A stretch of DNA of 64,000 nucleotides from Gigaspora rosea (GCA_003550325.1 QKWP01000669.1:1-64000); one strand, 5' to 3'. Positions 35,234 through 47,533 are shown, counted from the first letter of the stretch. A program made the numbers and translations. The notes: a model not told the origin generated them from the sequence alone.

Positions 35234-36724
35234 TGTTATAGTACCGGAAGCCTTCTTTAATTCCGATAAAGTAACAATCACACGGCTCCTGAGATCCCTT
35301 ACTTTGGGTGTGAAGCGGTGTGCAAGAGGGAAGTATAGTTTCTTTTATGTCTGTAAGAAACTACACACTTCTCTGAGGCAGTTCGGTATAAAACAACAAG
35401 AGATAATACACAGTTTATTAATTTAACAAGAGGGCTATTCCAAGGTGTCTGTTCCTTAGAAATCCCAAGAGTTTATTAATAATAAGAGAGGAGGATAAAT
35501 AATATAAAGGTAAAGATAAAATACAATGTCTGGATCTGTCTAAAACTAAGGGAAATAAGGTGGGTTTATATATCTATTGAGCTAAGCGTCGCTAAGCGTC
35601 GTTAAGCGTCGCTAAGCGTCATTAAGCGTCACTAAGCGTCGTTAAGCGTCGCTAAGCGTCATTAAGCGTCGCTAAGCGTCGTTAAGCGTCGCTAAGCGTC
35701 GTTAAGCGTCGCTAAGCGTCATTAAGCGTCACTAAGCGTCGTTAAGCGTCGCTAAGCGTCATTAAGCGTCGCTAAGCGTCGTTAAGCGTCGCTAAGCGTC
35801 ATTAAGCGTCACTAAGCGTCGTTAAGCGTCGCTAAGCGTCATTAAGCGTCGCTAAGCGTCGTTAAGCGTCGCTAAGCGTCATTAAGCGTCACTAAGCGTC
35901 GTTAAGCGTCGCTAAGCGTCATTAAGCGTCGCTAAGCGTCGTTAAGCGTCGCTAAGCGTCGTTAAGCGTCGCTAAGCGTCGTTAAGCGTCGCTAAGCGTC
36001 ATTAAGCGTCACTAAGCGTCGTTAAGCGTCGCTAAGCGTCATTAAGCGTCGCTAAGCGTCGTTAAGCGTCGCTAAGCGTCGTTAAGCGTCGCTAAGCGTC
36101 GTTAAGCGTCGCTAAGCGTCATTAAGCGTCACTAAGCGTCGTTAAGCGTCGCTAAGCGTCATTAAGCGTCGCTAAGCGTCGTTAAGCGTCGCTAAGCGTC
36201 GTTAAGCGTCGCTAAGCGTCGTTAAGCGTCGCTAAGCGTCATTAAGCGTCACTAAGCGTCGTTAAGCGTCGCTAAGCGTCATTAAGCGTCGCTAAGCGTC
36301 GTTAAGCGTCGCTAAGCGTCGTTAAGCGTCGCTAAGCGTCGTTAAGCGTCGCTAAGCGTCATTAAGCGTCACTAAGCGTCGTTAAGCGTCGCTAAGCGTC
36401 ATTAAGCGTCGCTAAGCGTCGTTAAGCGTCGCTAAGCGTCATTAAGCGTCACTAAGCGTCGTTAAGCGTCGCTAAGCGTCACTAAGCGTCGCTAAGCGTC
36501 GTTAAGCGTCGCTAAGCGTCATTAAGCGTCACTAAGCGTCGTTAAGCGTCGCTAAGCGTCATTAAGCGTCGCTAAGCGTCGTTAAGCGTCGCTAAGCGTC
36601 ATTGAGTGTCATTGCACATCAATTTCGCATATCACTATTACTAAATACAGTTATTACAAAATTTCCTTATTAAGTTCTAATTTTCAAACTAATTTCTACC
36701 AAAATTAAAACCTATTCTATAACA
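35234..36724 (+). mobile_element. Solo LTR, family L1, expanded copy
   Basis: It starts TGTTATAG (35,234), ends CTATAACA (36,724) and is flanked by ATAG on both sides (35,230-35,233 and 36,725-36,728). Its first 250 bp align with the minus strand of 20,834-21,533: both have GTCTGTAAGAAA, then CTCTGAGGCAGTTCG or its cognate, then TGTTCCTTAGAAATCCCA-like sequence. Most of its 1,491 bp is the 10-bp array. No internal coding remains. The 70-codon frame at 35,214-35,426 is incidental. Confidence 0.88.
35581..36600. repeat. 10-bp minisatellite, 102 units, with higher-order period
   Basis: Exactly 102 consecutive 10-bp units (N-Y-TAAGCGTC with first bases GC, GT, AT or AC) without a single indel. 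Units alternate as 20-bp pairs (TTAAGCGTC then CTAAGCGTC). A 12-unit order repeats perfectly four times from 35,881 to 36,360, and 8-unit versions occur nearer the ends. TAA or TTA in every unit, with a period of 10, puts stops in all six frames, so it is not coding. Confidence 0.97.
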
Positions 36725-36900
36725 ATAGTATTATTAACTTATTTTTGCAAAAAATGCTATAAGCTATGTTTTAATTGACGGCTCTCATATATTAATTATA
36801 TTTTTAAATAACATATTGTATCTTATAATCCTAAAAACCAATACGGTATAGTTTAAACTATTTGAAGTAAACTACAAAGTAATACATCCCATACTAGCAA

Positions 36901-38222
36901 GCAAATAGGGTTTTTCAAAATTGAATTAAATCAAATATTAGGCATATTTGAATTTGATCAAATCAAATAAACTCTTGATTTTGAATTTGATTTGATCAAA
37001 TCAAATCAAATTTATTTGTAATTTTTAAAAAATTTTAAAATTTTGGTCACTTTCAAAATTTTCAATTTATGAAAATTTTACTAAGTTAATTAAATTTTTT
37101 GTATTAAATAAAAAATGTTCTTCAAATTAAAATTGCCTAGTTATATAAAACAAAAAAGGCTTTGTTTTAATAAAATTTTGTATAAATAGCTATTGTATTT
37201 ATAATTTTAATAAAATTTTCAAATAGAATAGTAGAGGATTTTCTGTAACTCTTATCACTGATCACTTGTACCAATATACACACAGAAATTCTGAAGTGAA
37301 ATTGTAATAAAAACAGTAGAAAAATCTAGAAAAACATGTAAAGCAACAGGTGGCTATTATTTAGGAATATAGTTTATTGAGTATCTGCTAGTAGCTTCAG
37401 AGTTATCACTCACTGAACAAAAAATGGTGCTTGTGGTTTAGAGATAAAGTTTATAGACTATTTGTCGAGTTTATCACTCACTGAAAAGAAGTACTAGGTA
37501 GTTCTTTGTTGGATGTGAAATATATAAGAAGATCTACTTTGCTTTGTACAAGTAGTAACTACCTAGTATCATTGGTTTTTGCTTTAAAGAATTTTCAAAA
37601 AGTGGGCTGTTTAGCATACTCCCTACAAAAAATTGACAGTGTTTACACTAACCAAATTGGAAAGGCATCTACTATATTGGATACAATTGTTACAAGTGGT
37701 TTGGAAATAAATAACATGAAATGATAAACAAAGTCCTCAGAAAAAACCACTAAAAGAAGATTCTAGAATATTATAATAAAAGTAGTTGGGTTTTAGGACT
37801 ACTTAATTTGGTTTAACATTATTGGACCTTGCCATTTTAGCAAATGGGACCCTATAATGTTAACAATTTTTATTTTGTAAAATCTGAGAGTACTTTAAAC
37901 TTCACTCCAGCTAAATTTAGGTTATGAATAAAAATCTACAGAACAACAGAAAACTGTAGTATAGTTCTAACTCTTTCATTCTTTGAGTTATATATTGTTT
38001 TCATTTCGTTGTTTTATATGTAATAATTTTAACTTTAATAAATAAAGAGAAAGGTCTTAGTTAAATCTAAAAAAAAATTAAAAGTTTTCAAATATTTGTT
38101 GAATCAAATTGAATATTTTGTCAATTTGAATTTGATTTGATTTGAAATTTCTGTATTTGAATTTGATTTAAAATCAAATATTTGATTAAATCAAATCAAA
38201 TCAAATTAAATCGCAAAACTCT
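36901..38222. mobile_element. Element with AAATCAAATC-rich inverted arms
   Basis: The left arm (36,901-37,030) and right arm (38,085-38,222) are inverted and consist of TTTGATTTGATCAAATCAAA-type words. ACTAGCAA occurs just outside both ends (36,893-36,900 and 38,223-38,230), a possible 8-bp target duplication, though a few bases separate the left copy from the apparent end. It carries the coding relic at 37,506-37,724 inside. Confidence 0.55.
37506..37724 (+). pseudogene. Retroelement-like coding relic, paralogue of 26.5 kb
   Basis: A 72-codon frame whose SLVFALKNFQKVGCLAYS and TSGLEINN segments align with the 26,488-26,772 frame. Function unknown; no domain recognised. It lies within the inverted-arm element, so it may be its internal coding remnant or a captured fragment. 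Confidence 0.4.
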
Positions 38223-38794
38223 ACTAGCAAATTTAATTGTTAATATTCAAGTTTTACAAGCTAAATATATTTTATCCAATAATTTTTAATAGTTCTAATA
38301 GTTGTATTTGATAGATCTTTAATAGTTATAAAATATAATTTCTTAAATAAAAAATAAAAGATTTATAACATTAATTAAAACATTTGCTATCAATAAATTT
38401 GGTAAGTTTTCAACTGTATTATAAAATAAAATAAATATTCTTGTAATTTAGATATTTTTAAAACTTTACAGTAACTTTTATTAGTATACAATAACATCAT
38501 CACAAAACAAAAAATTGTATTCTTTAAAATCTACTATGTTTAAATGAAACTTTATTTAAATAATGTTTCTATAAATTCAAATTCATTTACTGCTTACTTA
38601 CAAAATGCAAGTATAAATACAAATTTACTTAATTTGAAATAACTATAATTATATTAATTGGTTTACAATTTATATAAATACTAAATACAATAATCATCTA
38701 GAGAAATCTAAACTACTATGCTCAAATACACTTTTTTTAAAATATTCTAATCCACACTAATTTAACCTAATGAAAATTATTTAAATTTTAATAA

Positions 38795-38959
38795 GGGGCA
38801 TGCCATTTATCACATGATTTTACCATGGATACATGGTTAGAGGTAGTGATCATGTCTATATATTATATTAATTAATCAGAATTAGATAAAGTGATCATAC
38901 CATACATGGATAGGGGTGGCTACTAAGTAAAAAATATCACGTAATAAATGGCACGCCCC
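38795..38959. mobile_element. Tourist-like MITE family G, copy 1 (TSD TAA)
   Basis: Ends GGGGCATGCCATTTAT and ATAAATGGCACGCCCC are inverted and flanked by TAA on both sides (38,792-38,794 and 38,960-38,962). A 3-bp TWA duplication with G-rich ends is typical of PIF/Harbinger. Confidence 0.8.
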
Positions 38960-39414
38960 TAATTGCAAACTATAATTGTTCATACAACCAAAAATATCTA
39001 ATTAACTTAATATACAAATACTTTAAATAAATGCTTTAAAATAATAATATATAACAAAATTCTATATATTTATTATAATAGTTATTTTAAAAATAAATAC
39101 TTATTACTACATCTATTTTCACAAGTTCTGGTCTACTCCAAAAAATTTGCTATAGTCTATTTGGTCAAAACTAGTAACTATTTATTTTATATTATACAAT
39201 ATATTAAAAATATATTTATCATTACAAATTAATCTAAGATTTTAATTTCAAATATAATATTTTCAAAATTTATTTATTAAAAATAGTTAAAAAGAACTTT
39301 AAAAACTTATTATTTAGAGTATTTGCTAAACTTTTAGATTTTAACAGATCAAGCTCACAATATTTCACTTAGTAAAAGGTCCGAGAAAACGCGCGGCAGC
39401 TTTAGATCAAGTAG

Positions 39415-39583
39415 AATCACGTGCCGAACAACTTTGCTTAAGCGCCCAAAGTAGGTTACCTAATTAAAAAAAACCGTTTTATATTTAAAACTCAAAAATT
39501 TTAACTTTATAACATAGATAACCCATTTTTCTTACAAGGTAACCTACTTTAGTCGACTAAGTAAAGTTGTTCAGGGCATGATT
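39415..39583. mobile_element. Short MITE, inverted ends
   Basis: AATCACGTGCCGAACAACTT on the left is mirrored on the right (reverse complement AATCATGCCCTGAACAACTT), and both arms continue to AAAGTAGGTTACCT. No coding. Confidence 0.7.
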
Positions 39584-40385
39584 TTACATATACTCATTAT
39601 TTTAAAATTAGAAAATATTTGTTTTTGGCAAAGTTACATTTTCGTTTTGTGCAAAATTGGCAAAATTTTAATTCAATTTTTAAGCTCAATTTTTTCTTCT
39701 TTTCTTGTTCTATATAATTGTAAAATTTAATTTTAAGTTAATAAGTTAGTTTAATGAAGATCTTAGCTCAAAGTTATATAGTAAATTCATATATTTTTTT
39801 ATAAATTTAATTATAGAAAGCATTTTGACCTATTTCAATGGGACATGTCCTATGCCTGATAGCTTTTTTTTATACCAAACTATTAAAAAATTTTAAAATT
39901 TTGAGTTTATTATATCCAGAGTTTATTATAACAAGGTTCATTATATCCAGTGTTGACTGTATTTAAGTAACTGTATTACTAGTATACATATAACCAAGCT
40001 ATTAGTTAAATAATTAAAGAAAATATCTAAACAATAAACTATTAAAAAACAAAAATAATTAACATTACAAAACTAGGCTAGCTATATAAATGAGAATATA
40101 GTAGGCTCTGGTAGGTTTAGGTTATAAATAAAATAGTACAAGCCTCGGTATTTAGTAGATAGTATAAAGATTGTAAGCAATATATTGTAACAATTAATAT
40201 ACATCCAATAAAGTCTAGAGGCATGATCCCATCTTAATAATAAAAAAAATACAATAATAATAATAATTAATATACTGCATAAACCATAATTCTTTAATTT
40301 TATAATCAAGCATCTTCAATTTTCAAGTATAAGCTTATTACTCTAATAAAATCTTAAACCAATAGTCTTAACTTACAAAGAAATA

Positions 40386-40542
40386 TAGGTTTTTCTTTTT
40401 ATAATTATTTTATATAATCATATTATATAAAAGCCTTTTTATAATCATACCTCTATTTGAGCCCAATTACTATATTAAAAAACCTCTAAATAGGCAAAAA
40501 ATACTATTATCCCAACTGTATAATTATAAAGAAGAAAAACTG
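40386..40542. mobile_element. pogo/Tc1-like MITE, copy 2
   Basis: Inverted ends TAGGTTTTTCTTTTTATAAT and CAGTTTTTCTTCTTTATAAT (reverse complement) with TA at both sides; same family as 28,201-28,372. A duplicate lies at 41,797-41,953 because of the duplication across the N. Confidence 0.55.
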
Positions 40543-40655
40543 TACTTACAATATTGCTTTTTATCTGTATTTATAATAATTTTAACAACTAAAATAATAC
40601 TTTGAGTAGACAACTTCAAAACCAGAAAAAAAATCAAAAAACTAATACAAATATA

Positions 40656-40978
40656 TAGTCAGACCTTTATAAATGCAACCTCTATAAATGTAATACCTTT
40701 CTAAATGCATGTTTTTGTTTTGTTTGTAAAAAGTTATTAGTACTAAATGCATATTTTATATTTTGTAAATGCGCATTCTTTTAAATAACTTTTTATATCA
40801 CACTAATTCTCTAAATACATATAGAAATCAAATTTTAGTATTTAAAATAGGTTATATAGTTTTTAGTAAAACTTGATGATCTAATTTTTAAAGCTGCAAT
40901 TTAATTGGCTCTTTCTAAATACATTATCTCTTTAAATGCATATTGTACATACAAGTTGCATTTATGAACATTTAATTG
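40656..40978. mobile_element. AAATGCA-rich pogo-like element
   Basis: The left end TAGTCAGACCTTTATAAATG and the right end (reverse complement CAATTAAATGTTCATAAATG) are weakly inverted, with many AAATGCAT words between. Related ends occur at 46,015-46,188. Confidence 0.4.
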
Positions 40979-42475
40979 TACAATATTTGCAACTTTAACT
41001 ATAATTCTTTATTACAAAATATTAAATTACAAATTTTAAAATTAACAGATATTAAGATATACTANAATTGGCAAAATTTTAATTCAATTTTTAAGCTCAA
41101 TTTTTTCTTCTTTTCTTGTTCTATATAATTGTAAAATTTAATTTTAAGTTAATAAGTTAGTTTAATGAAGATCTTAGCTCAAAGTTATATAGTAAATTCA
41201 TATATTTTTTTATAAATTTAATTATAGAAAGCATTTTGACCTATTTCAATGGGACATGTCCTATGCCTGATAGCTTTTTTTTATACCAAACTATTAAAAA
41301 ATTTTAAAATTTTGAGTTTATTATATCCAGAGTTTATTATAACAAGGTTCATTATATCCAGTGTTGACTGTATTTAAGTAACTGTATTACTAGTATACAT
41401 ATAACCAAGCTATTAGTTAAATAATTAAAGAAAATATCTAAACAATAAACTATTAAAAAACAAAAATAATTAACATTACAAAACTAGGCTAGCTATATAA
41501 ATGAGAATATAGTAGGCTCTGGTAGGTTTAGGTTATAAATAAAATAGTACAAGCCTCGGTATTTAGTAGATAGTATAAAGATTGTAAGCAATATATTGTA
41601 ACAATTAATATACATCCAATAAAGTCTAGAGGCATGATCCCATCTTAATAATAAAAAAAATACAATAATAATAATAATTAATATACTGCATAAACCATAA
41701 TTCTTTAATTTTATAATCAAGCATCTTCAATTTTCAAGTATAAGCTTATTACTCTAATAAAATCTTAAACCAATAGTCTTAACTTACAAAGAAATATAGG
41801 TTTTTCTTTTTATAATTATTTTATATAATCATATTATATAAAAGCCTTTTTATAATCATACCTCTATTTGAGCCCAATTACTATATTAAAAAACCTCTAA
41901 ATAGGCAAAAAATACTATTATCCCAACTGTATAATTATAAAGAAGAAAAACTGTACTTACAATATTGCTTTTTATCTGTATTTATAATAATTTTAACAAC
42001 TAAAATAATACTTTGAGTAGACAACTTCAAAACCAGAAAAAAAATCAAAAAACTAATACAAATATATAGTCAGACCTTTATAAATGCAACCTCTATAAAT
42101 GTAATACCTTTCTAAATGCATGTTTTTGTTTTGTTTGTAAAAAGTTATTAGTACTAAATGCATATTTTATATTTTGTAAATGCGCATTCTTTTAAATAAC
42201 TTTTTATATCACACTACTTCTCTAAATACATATAGCAATCAAATTTTAGTATTTAAAATAGGTTATATAGTTTTTAGTAAAACTTGATGATCTAATTTTT
42301 AAAGCTGCAATTTAATTGGCTCTTTCTAAATACATTATCTCTTTAAATGCATATTGTATATACATGTTGCATTTATGAATGTTTAATTGTACAATATTTG
42401 CAACTTTAACTATAATTCTTTATTACTAAATATTAAATTACAAATTTTAAAATTAACAAATATTAAGATATACTA

Positions 42476-43022
42476 ACTACTTAAGACTAGACCATAGCTC
42501 TAATATTACTAATATGAAAATATTAAACCAAAATTTATATACTTCAAAAGTGTAAAAGTCTTATTATACAATAAAATAATTCTAATTTTACTCTATACAA
42601 CTAGCTTCTAAAAATTTAATTTAGACATTAAATATTTTAAGATAATAATATTATACTAACAAAAAAACAAACTCTTAGTACATAAACAAACATATAACTT
42701 GTTATAGTAACTCAAGGTTAAAAATAATACTATTGAATTAATTTTTATATTTTTATATTTATATTTTGTTTGATTAAAATTAAACAATACCTAATTGTAG
42801 CTAGTTAGATTCTTTTTAATATTGTATTCTTTTTTTAATTATCAGATGATTTTGATTACTAGTTAATTGATTTACTAAATAATTATAAATTTTGGTTAAT
42901 TCCAGCTTAAGATTCTTAATTTAAATTGATAGCCCAAGTTTGTATTTTATAATGATAATTAGAACAAAAAAATATTTTATAGGATTTTACAACTCCAATA
43001 TTAAAAAAAGAAAAATTTAAAC
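42476..43022. other. AT-rich spacer, no gene seen
   Basis: No supported ORF or inverted structure in this stretch. Confidence 0.5.
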
Positions 43023-43294
43023 AGTGCACCAGTGCACTCAGTGCATTTCTATAAATTTAGTATTTTTAGTAGTTCTAATAGTATAATAAAAATTAAAAAT
43101 TAATTAAAGTTAGAGTTAGAGTTAGAGTTAGAGTTGGGTTTAGGATAAAATTGCAAGAGGTGCATTTTGCTTAGTAACATAACAGGGTTACTCTAGTAAA
43201 ATTGCGAGATGTGTATTTTTGCTTAGTAACATAACATAGGTTACCTAGTAAAATATTAAGGTATTAAAGGGATGCACTAAGTGCATGGTGCACT
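43023..43294. mobile_element. MITE with AGTGCACC ends and TTAGAG tract
   Basis: AGTGCACCAGTGCACTCAGT is mirrored by the right end (reverse complement AGTGCACCATGCACTTAGT). Inside, GTTAGA is repeated about five times (43,108-43,133) and a roughly 60-bp segment with TTGCTTAGTAACATAAC is duplicated in tandem. Confidence 0.7.
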
Positions 43295-43845
43295 ATATAA
43301 AGGATTCCTTAAAAAAATATTATAACTTTAAATATTTTTTTCTCATACTTAAAATCTAATTCTTGTGAAACTTTTGAATATAAATTATTATTTATATAAT
43401 AAATTTTAGTTTTTTTTTATAAAGTTTTCAACTTTAATAATATTAACTTCTAATAAATCTTGTACAAATTTATAATTTAATTTATTAATTAAATCTTTTA
43501 AAGTATTATTATTTTCAAAATAAAGATCAAGAGTATTATCTAACTATAAAATTTTCTTTAGCTTATCTGAATTTGATCAATAGTTTAAATTTGAAATACT
43601 TTACCTTTTAGCTAATTATTAGTTTCAATTATTAAAAAATTTATTTTTATTTAACTATTTTTAATATTTTACACATATAAAGAAGATTTGAAAATAAATT
43701 TACCTTTTTATATGCAATCCTTATAGCATTTTATTTTATTATTTAATAGCCAATTTTACAACTTATCAATATCTATTTTAAAATAGAAGTATTAATGGCA
43801 AATATAATCTAAATTAAACAAATTATATAAATATTTAAATAGTTA
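43295..43845. other. AT-rich spacer, no gene seen
   Basis: Nothing supported; simple A/T sequence. Confidence 0.5.
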
Positions 43846-43995
43846 GGGGCATGCTATTTATCACGTGATTTTTACCATGGATACATGGTCAGAATATATT
43901 ATATTAATCAATCAGAATTAGATAAAGTGATCACATCATACATGGATAGGGGTGGCTACTAAGTAAAAAATATCACATAATAAATGGCATGCCCC
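43846..43995. mobile_element. Tourist-like MITE family G, copy 2 (TSD TTA)
   Basis: Same ends and orientation as 38,795-38,959 with about 15 bp deleted inside, flanked by TTA on both sides. Two copies with independent TWA duplications confirm the insertion mechanism. Confidence 0.82.
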
Positions 43996-44367
43996 TTAAA
44001 ATATAATAAAAATTTTAAAAATTTAAATTTAATTACCTGAAGCAGACTTTTTTTCTTGAATATCTAAGATATTTATACTATATAAAATATTATTTCTATA
44101 CTGTTCTCAATTAAATATTTTATACAATTCATAATAAAAAAAGTTCTGCATTAATTGTTTGTAAGTATTCAAGTGCTTTTGTATTATGCTTTCAAAAAAA
44201 AATAGAAACTTGGAAAGTAATCTTTATGAACTAAAATAAGCAAGACTAATGATTCTATTAAACTACAAAATATATTAAAACTTTGTAATAAAATATAGCT
44301 TTATTTATATTATACCATTTTGCTAAATATAAGATAGCACATTAATCAATATAATTCTTTTATATAT

Positions 44368-44594
44368 GGGAGGCATTAATAGAAAAAGAACAAATCTTTT
44401 CTAATTTAACTTTAAGTTAAAATAACTTAACAACTACTTAACCAAATTTAATCAAAATTTTTTATTTTAATTTTTAGTTATAGAATTAAAGCAAAAAAAA
44501 ATATTAAAATTTGATTTAGTAGTTGTCAAGATATTAATTTAAAAATTTAAAAAAGTTACTAAAATGATTTATTCTTTTTCTATTGATGTTCCCC
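44368..44594. mobile_element. MITE with TAGAAAAAG inverted ends
   Basis: GGGAGGCATTAATAGAAAAA is mirrored on the right by GGGGAACATCAATAGAAAAA (reverse complement), with TATATA-type flanks on both sides. The hairpin at 6,407-6,467 has related ends. Confidence 0.65.
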
Positions 44595-44757
44595 TATATA
44601 TAGAAAAATATGCATACATTGCTATTATAATTCTAGTTTTATAAAGAATGTTTCAATTAAGAAATAAATTAAATCATTTGTTTATATTTATTAAATTTAG
44701 CTTTAAAATTAATATTAAAATTTAAATAAATAATTAATATAAATTATTAAAAATTAT

Positions 44758-44992
44758 TGTAGTAGCTTATATTGAAATTGGCTTATACTGAAATTTAAGT
44801 TATTTTATTATGAAATTATAAAATTTTAGAGAGCTTTTTTAGGGGTATTGTTTTATATAGTTTGGTTAGGGTTTAGAGTTAGGGTTATGAATAAAAGTGA
44901 AATGTGGATTTTAGTAGATAATATAAATTTAAATAGAGACCCCAGATTTCAGTATAAGCCAATTTCAGCATAAGCTACCACATATATTTAAA
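44758..44992. mobile_element. MITE family D, copy 1
   Basis: Ends TGTAGTAGCTTATATTGAAA and TGTGGTAGCTTATGCTGAAA (reverse complement) are inverted over about 38 bp. The interior includes GGTTTAGAGTTAGGGTT. An inverted copy of the whole element is at 46,422-46,634. Confidence 0.82.
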
Positions 44993-46014
44993 AATCAAAA
45001 AAATTTAAAATAATAAATAATCTTGTTGTATCACATATAAGATATGTTGTTTTAAAGGTAATTTGATTATAATAATTTTTATAATGATATTGATTATAGA
45101 TTAAAATTAATAAAAAATATTTATTTAATAAATTTTTATTAGCAAAATTTTTTCAGTTGTTATTGTTTTGTTACCAACAAAGAGTAATAATATAGCTTAA
45201 GAAATTTTTACAATTTTTATTGTAGAAATACAATTCAAACAAATATTAATATATTAAGCATAGACACAGATAGTAAAATTACTGAATTTAATGCACAAAC
45301 ATTACTCATACAAAGCAATGATACACAAGAATTTCTTGTATATAGAAATATGGTTTACAATATACATTTCAAACATCTATTTATTCTAAAAAGCCTATAA
45401 TTTGTATCCAAATATGCTAAAAAAATAGTAAAAATGCAATTTATAGTAAAGCTCATTTTTTAGTTCTAGAGAATAATACTATGCAATATGATCAAATTTA
45501 TCAGCTTGTACAAAAAAAAAATTTTGCACTTTTATATTCAAGATATTATAAATGTAGATAACAAAATAACAAAGCTATACATAGATTATTTTGTTCAACT
45601 TTTTTGGCTTAATGTCAAAATAATAGATGTTTAGATGATAATAAATTGTATATCTTTTTATTTTTTTTAATCTTAATAGCTCTTATCTTTATTAAATTTA
45701 TTTAAAACTTTTTTATAGTTGAAAAAAATTTTATAATTTAAATCTAATGCTAAAAAAAAAGAAAAACATATAGCTAAATAAACAAAAGTAGATCTAGTAC
45801 TTATCTGTGGTCTAAACAAACTAGAGTAGCCAAGGCTTATTAAAATTTGGTTATTAGTTAATTGATAATCTACAAATAAATGAAAATTTGTATTAATAAA
45901 ATCTATAGTAATATATATAAAATATTACTGATAAAATTAGTATTTTTGACTAAGTAAAGTTGATTTTTTATTAAGCTAATATTTTGTAAGCTTCTAATGA
46001 AAGTTGTAAAGATA
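44993..46014. other. AT-rich spacer with a short open segment
   Basis: A frame of about 55 codons near 45,230-45,400 (TDSKITEFNAQTLLIQSND inside it) looks less random than its surroundings but has no start codon and no recognised domain. The rest shows nothing. Confidence 0.3.
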
Positions 46015-46188
46015 CAGTCAACTCTCTGTAAATGCACTATATAGGAACAGTAAAAAATCATGCATTTAAGTAGGTATTGAATTTAGGGGGATAAAAATCT
46101 ATAAGTGCATATATAGCAGGAACACAACAAGACCATGCATTTATAGAGGTATTGCATTTATGAAGGTTGAATTTATGGAGATTTGACT
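46015..46188. mobile_element. pogo/Tc1-like MITE, copy 3
   Basis: The left end TA-CAGTCAACTCTCTGTAAAT and the right end (reverse complement AGTCAAATCTCCATAAAT) are inverted, with TA flanks. Inner words TATAGAGGTATTGCATTTAT are typical of this group in the window. Confidence 0.6.
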
Positions 46189-46421
46189 ATAGTTTTTATA
46201 ATTCTAATAATAGTAAGATTAGTAAAATAAGTTAAATAAATAAAAATTACAAGTGATTTAAATGAAAATTTTTATAATACTATAGAAATCACAATTTCTG
46301 TATTAATATTTTTTACTATATTTTATTATAAAAATTTTCTCAGTATTAAGTTTTCATTTACTTGCAAATTATAAATTAATACACTTAAAGGATATATATC
46401 TCTTTATTTTTAGTAAATAAT

Positions 46422-46634
46422 TGTGGCAGCTTATGCTAAAATTGGCTTATACTGAAATCTGGGGTCTCTATTTAAATTTATATTATCTACTAAAATCCAC
46501 ATATCACTTTTATTAATAACCCTAACCAAACTATATAAAACAATACCCCTAAAAAAGCCCTCTAAAATTTTATAATTTCATAATAAAATAACTTAAATTT
46601 TCAGTATAAGCCAATTTCAATATAAGCTACCACA
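46422..46634. mobile_element. MITE family D, copy 2
   Basis: Same element as 44,758-44,992 in the opposite orientation: TGTGGCAGCTTATGCTAAAA at one end, TGTGGTAGCTTATATTGAAA (reverse complement) at the other, with TAACCCTAACC in the interior. Confidence 0.82.
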
Positions 46635-47533
46635 ATATATATCATTATATATTAATATATTGTATCTTCAATGCTAAAAATTAATCAAATAACACATCTT
46701 AAATTTTGTGAATAAGTTATTAAGCTTCAATTTTAGTGCAAAAAAGTGACCAAAACCCTAAAGTTAATCAAGCAATTATTAAGTAATATGAATTGCCCCT
46801 GCTTTAGACATCCCCCAATTTGGTCTTAATAAAATTTGCTTTTTTAACAATAAAAATAAATAATATTCAGAAAAAAAAGCTTTATTATAATTAGAATAGC
46901 ATATATGCATTACTCTTTATTTAATTATATTTAACATATATGCATTACTCTTTATTTAAACAAGGATGACCACTATGACAGCAGCTTGTGCACTTCGCAT
47001 TTACCTTTCAGCATCTGCACCTTTTATTATCACATGAACCCTTGCAGCTACAAATAGAACCTGACATCATTCCTATACTCTGAAGTCTCGCTTCTTCTCG
47101 AATTGATATTTCGTCCAATGGAATTTCATTAAGTTCAGGGTAAGTGATAGCTTCTAGTGATTCAAGCACACTTGAGGAATAACATACACTAATTACACCA
47201 AATTTACAACCCAGTATGTATCAATCTTCTTAGTCTTTTCTAAAATCTTACAAGATAGGGTCAGACGATCAATGCCAAATCGATCAATCTTTGGAATGTT
47301 TACTCTTACGAAATTACCAACTTTAAAATCAACAAGCTTTCTTTTTTTTATCATTTGTTGCGTCATTTTGTCAGTATACTGCTGAAGATTTTGTCGTGCA
47401 GCCTCTCATAGTATTTCATGTCGTTTAGAGTTTGAAGGATTATTAGTTATATCTGTAAGAGCTAGATATAAATTTCGATATTAATAACTATCATACCTTC
47501 AAAAAAACAAATACAAAAATTTTGATTAACTTA

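Larger units (their letters stand above)
39655..42475. repeat. 1,410-bp direct duplication across a single N (41,065)
   Basis: 39,655-41,064 and 41,066-42,475 are the same 1,410 bp in the same order, with only scattered base differences (for example near 40,800-40,830 and 40,950-40,970 versus their partners), joined by one N. A 75-codon frame (40,082-40,309) is repeated at 41,493-41,720 for this reason and is not supported as a gene. Overlapping haplotype contigs joined by the assembler are the likely cause. Confidence 0.92.

Noticed and set aside
35581-36600. CRISPR array
   Set aside because: Units are contiguous 10-mers with no spacers, in a eukaryotic context; it is a minisatellite within an LTR.
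40082-40309. 75-codon minus ORF conserved as an identical copy at 41,493-41,720
   Set aside because: The identity comes from the 1,410-bp duplication across the N, not from selection. The frame is AT-composition driven.
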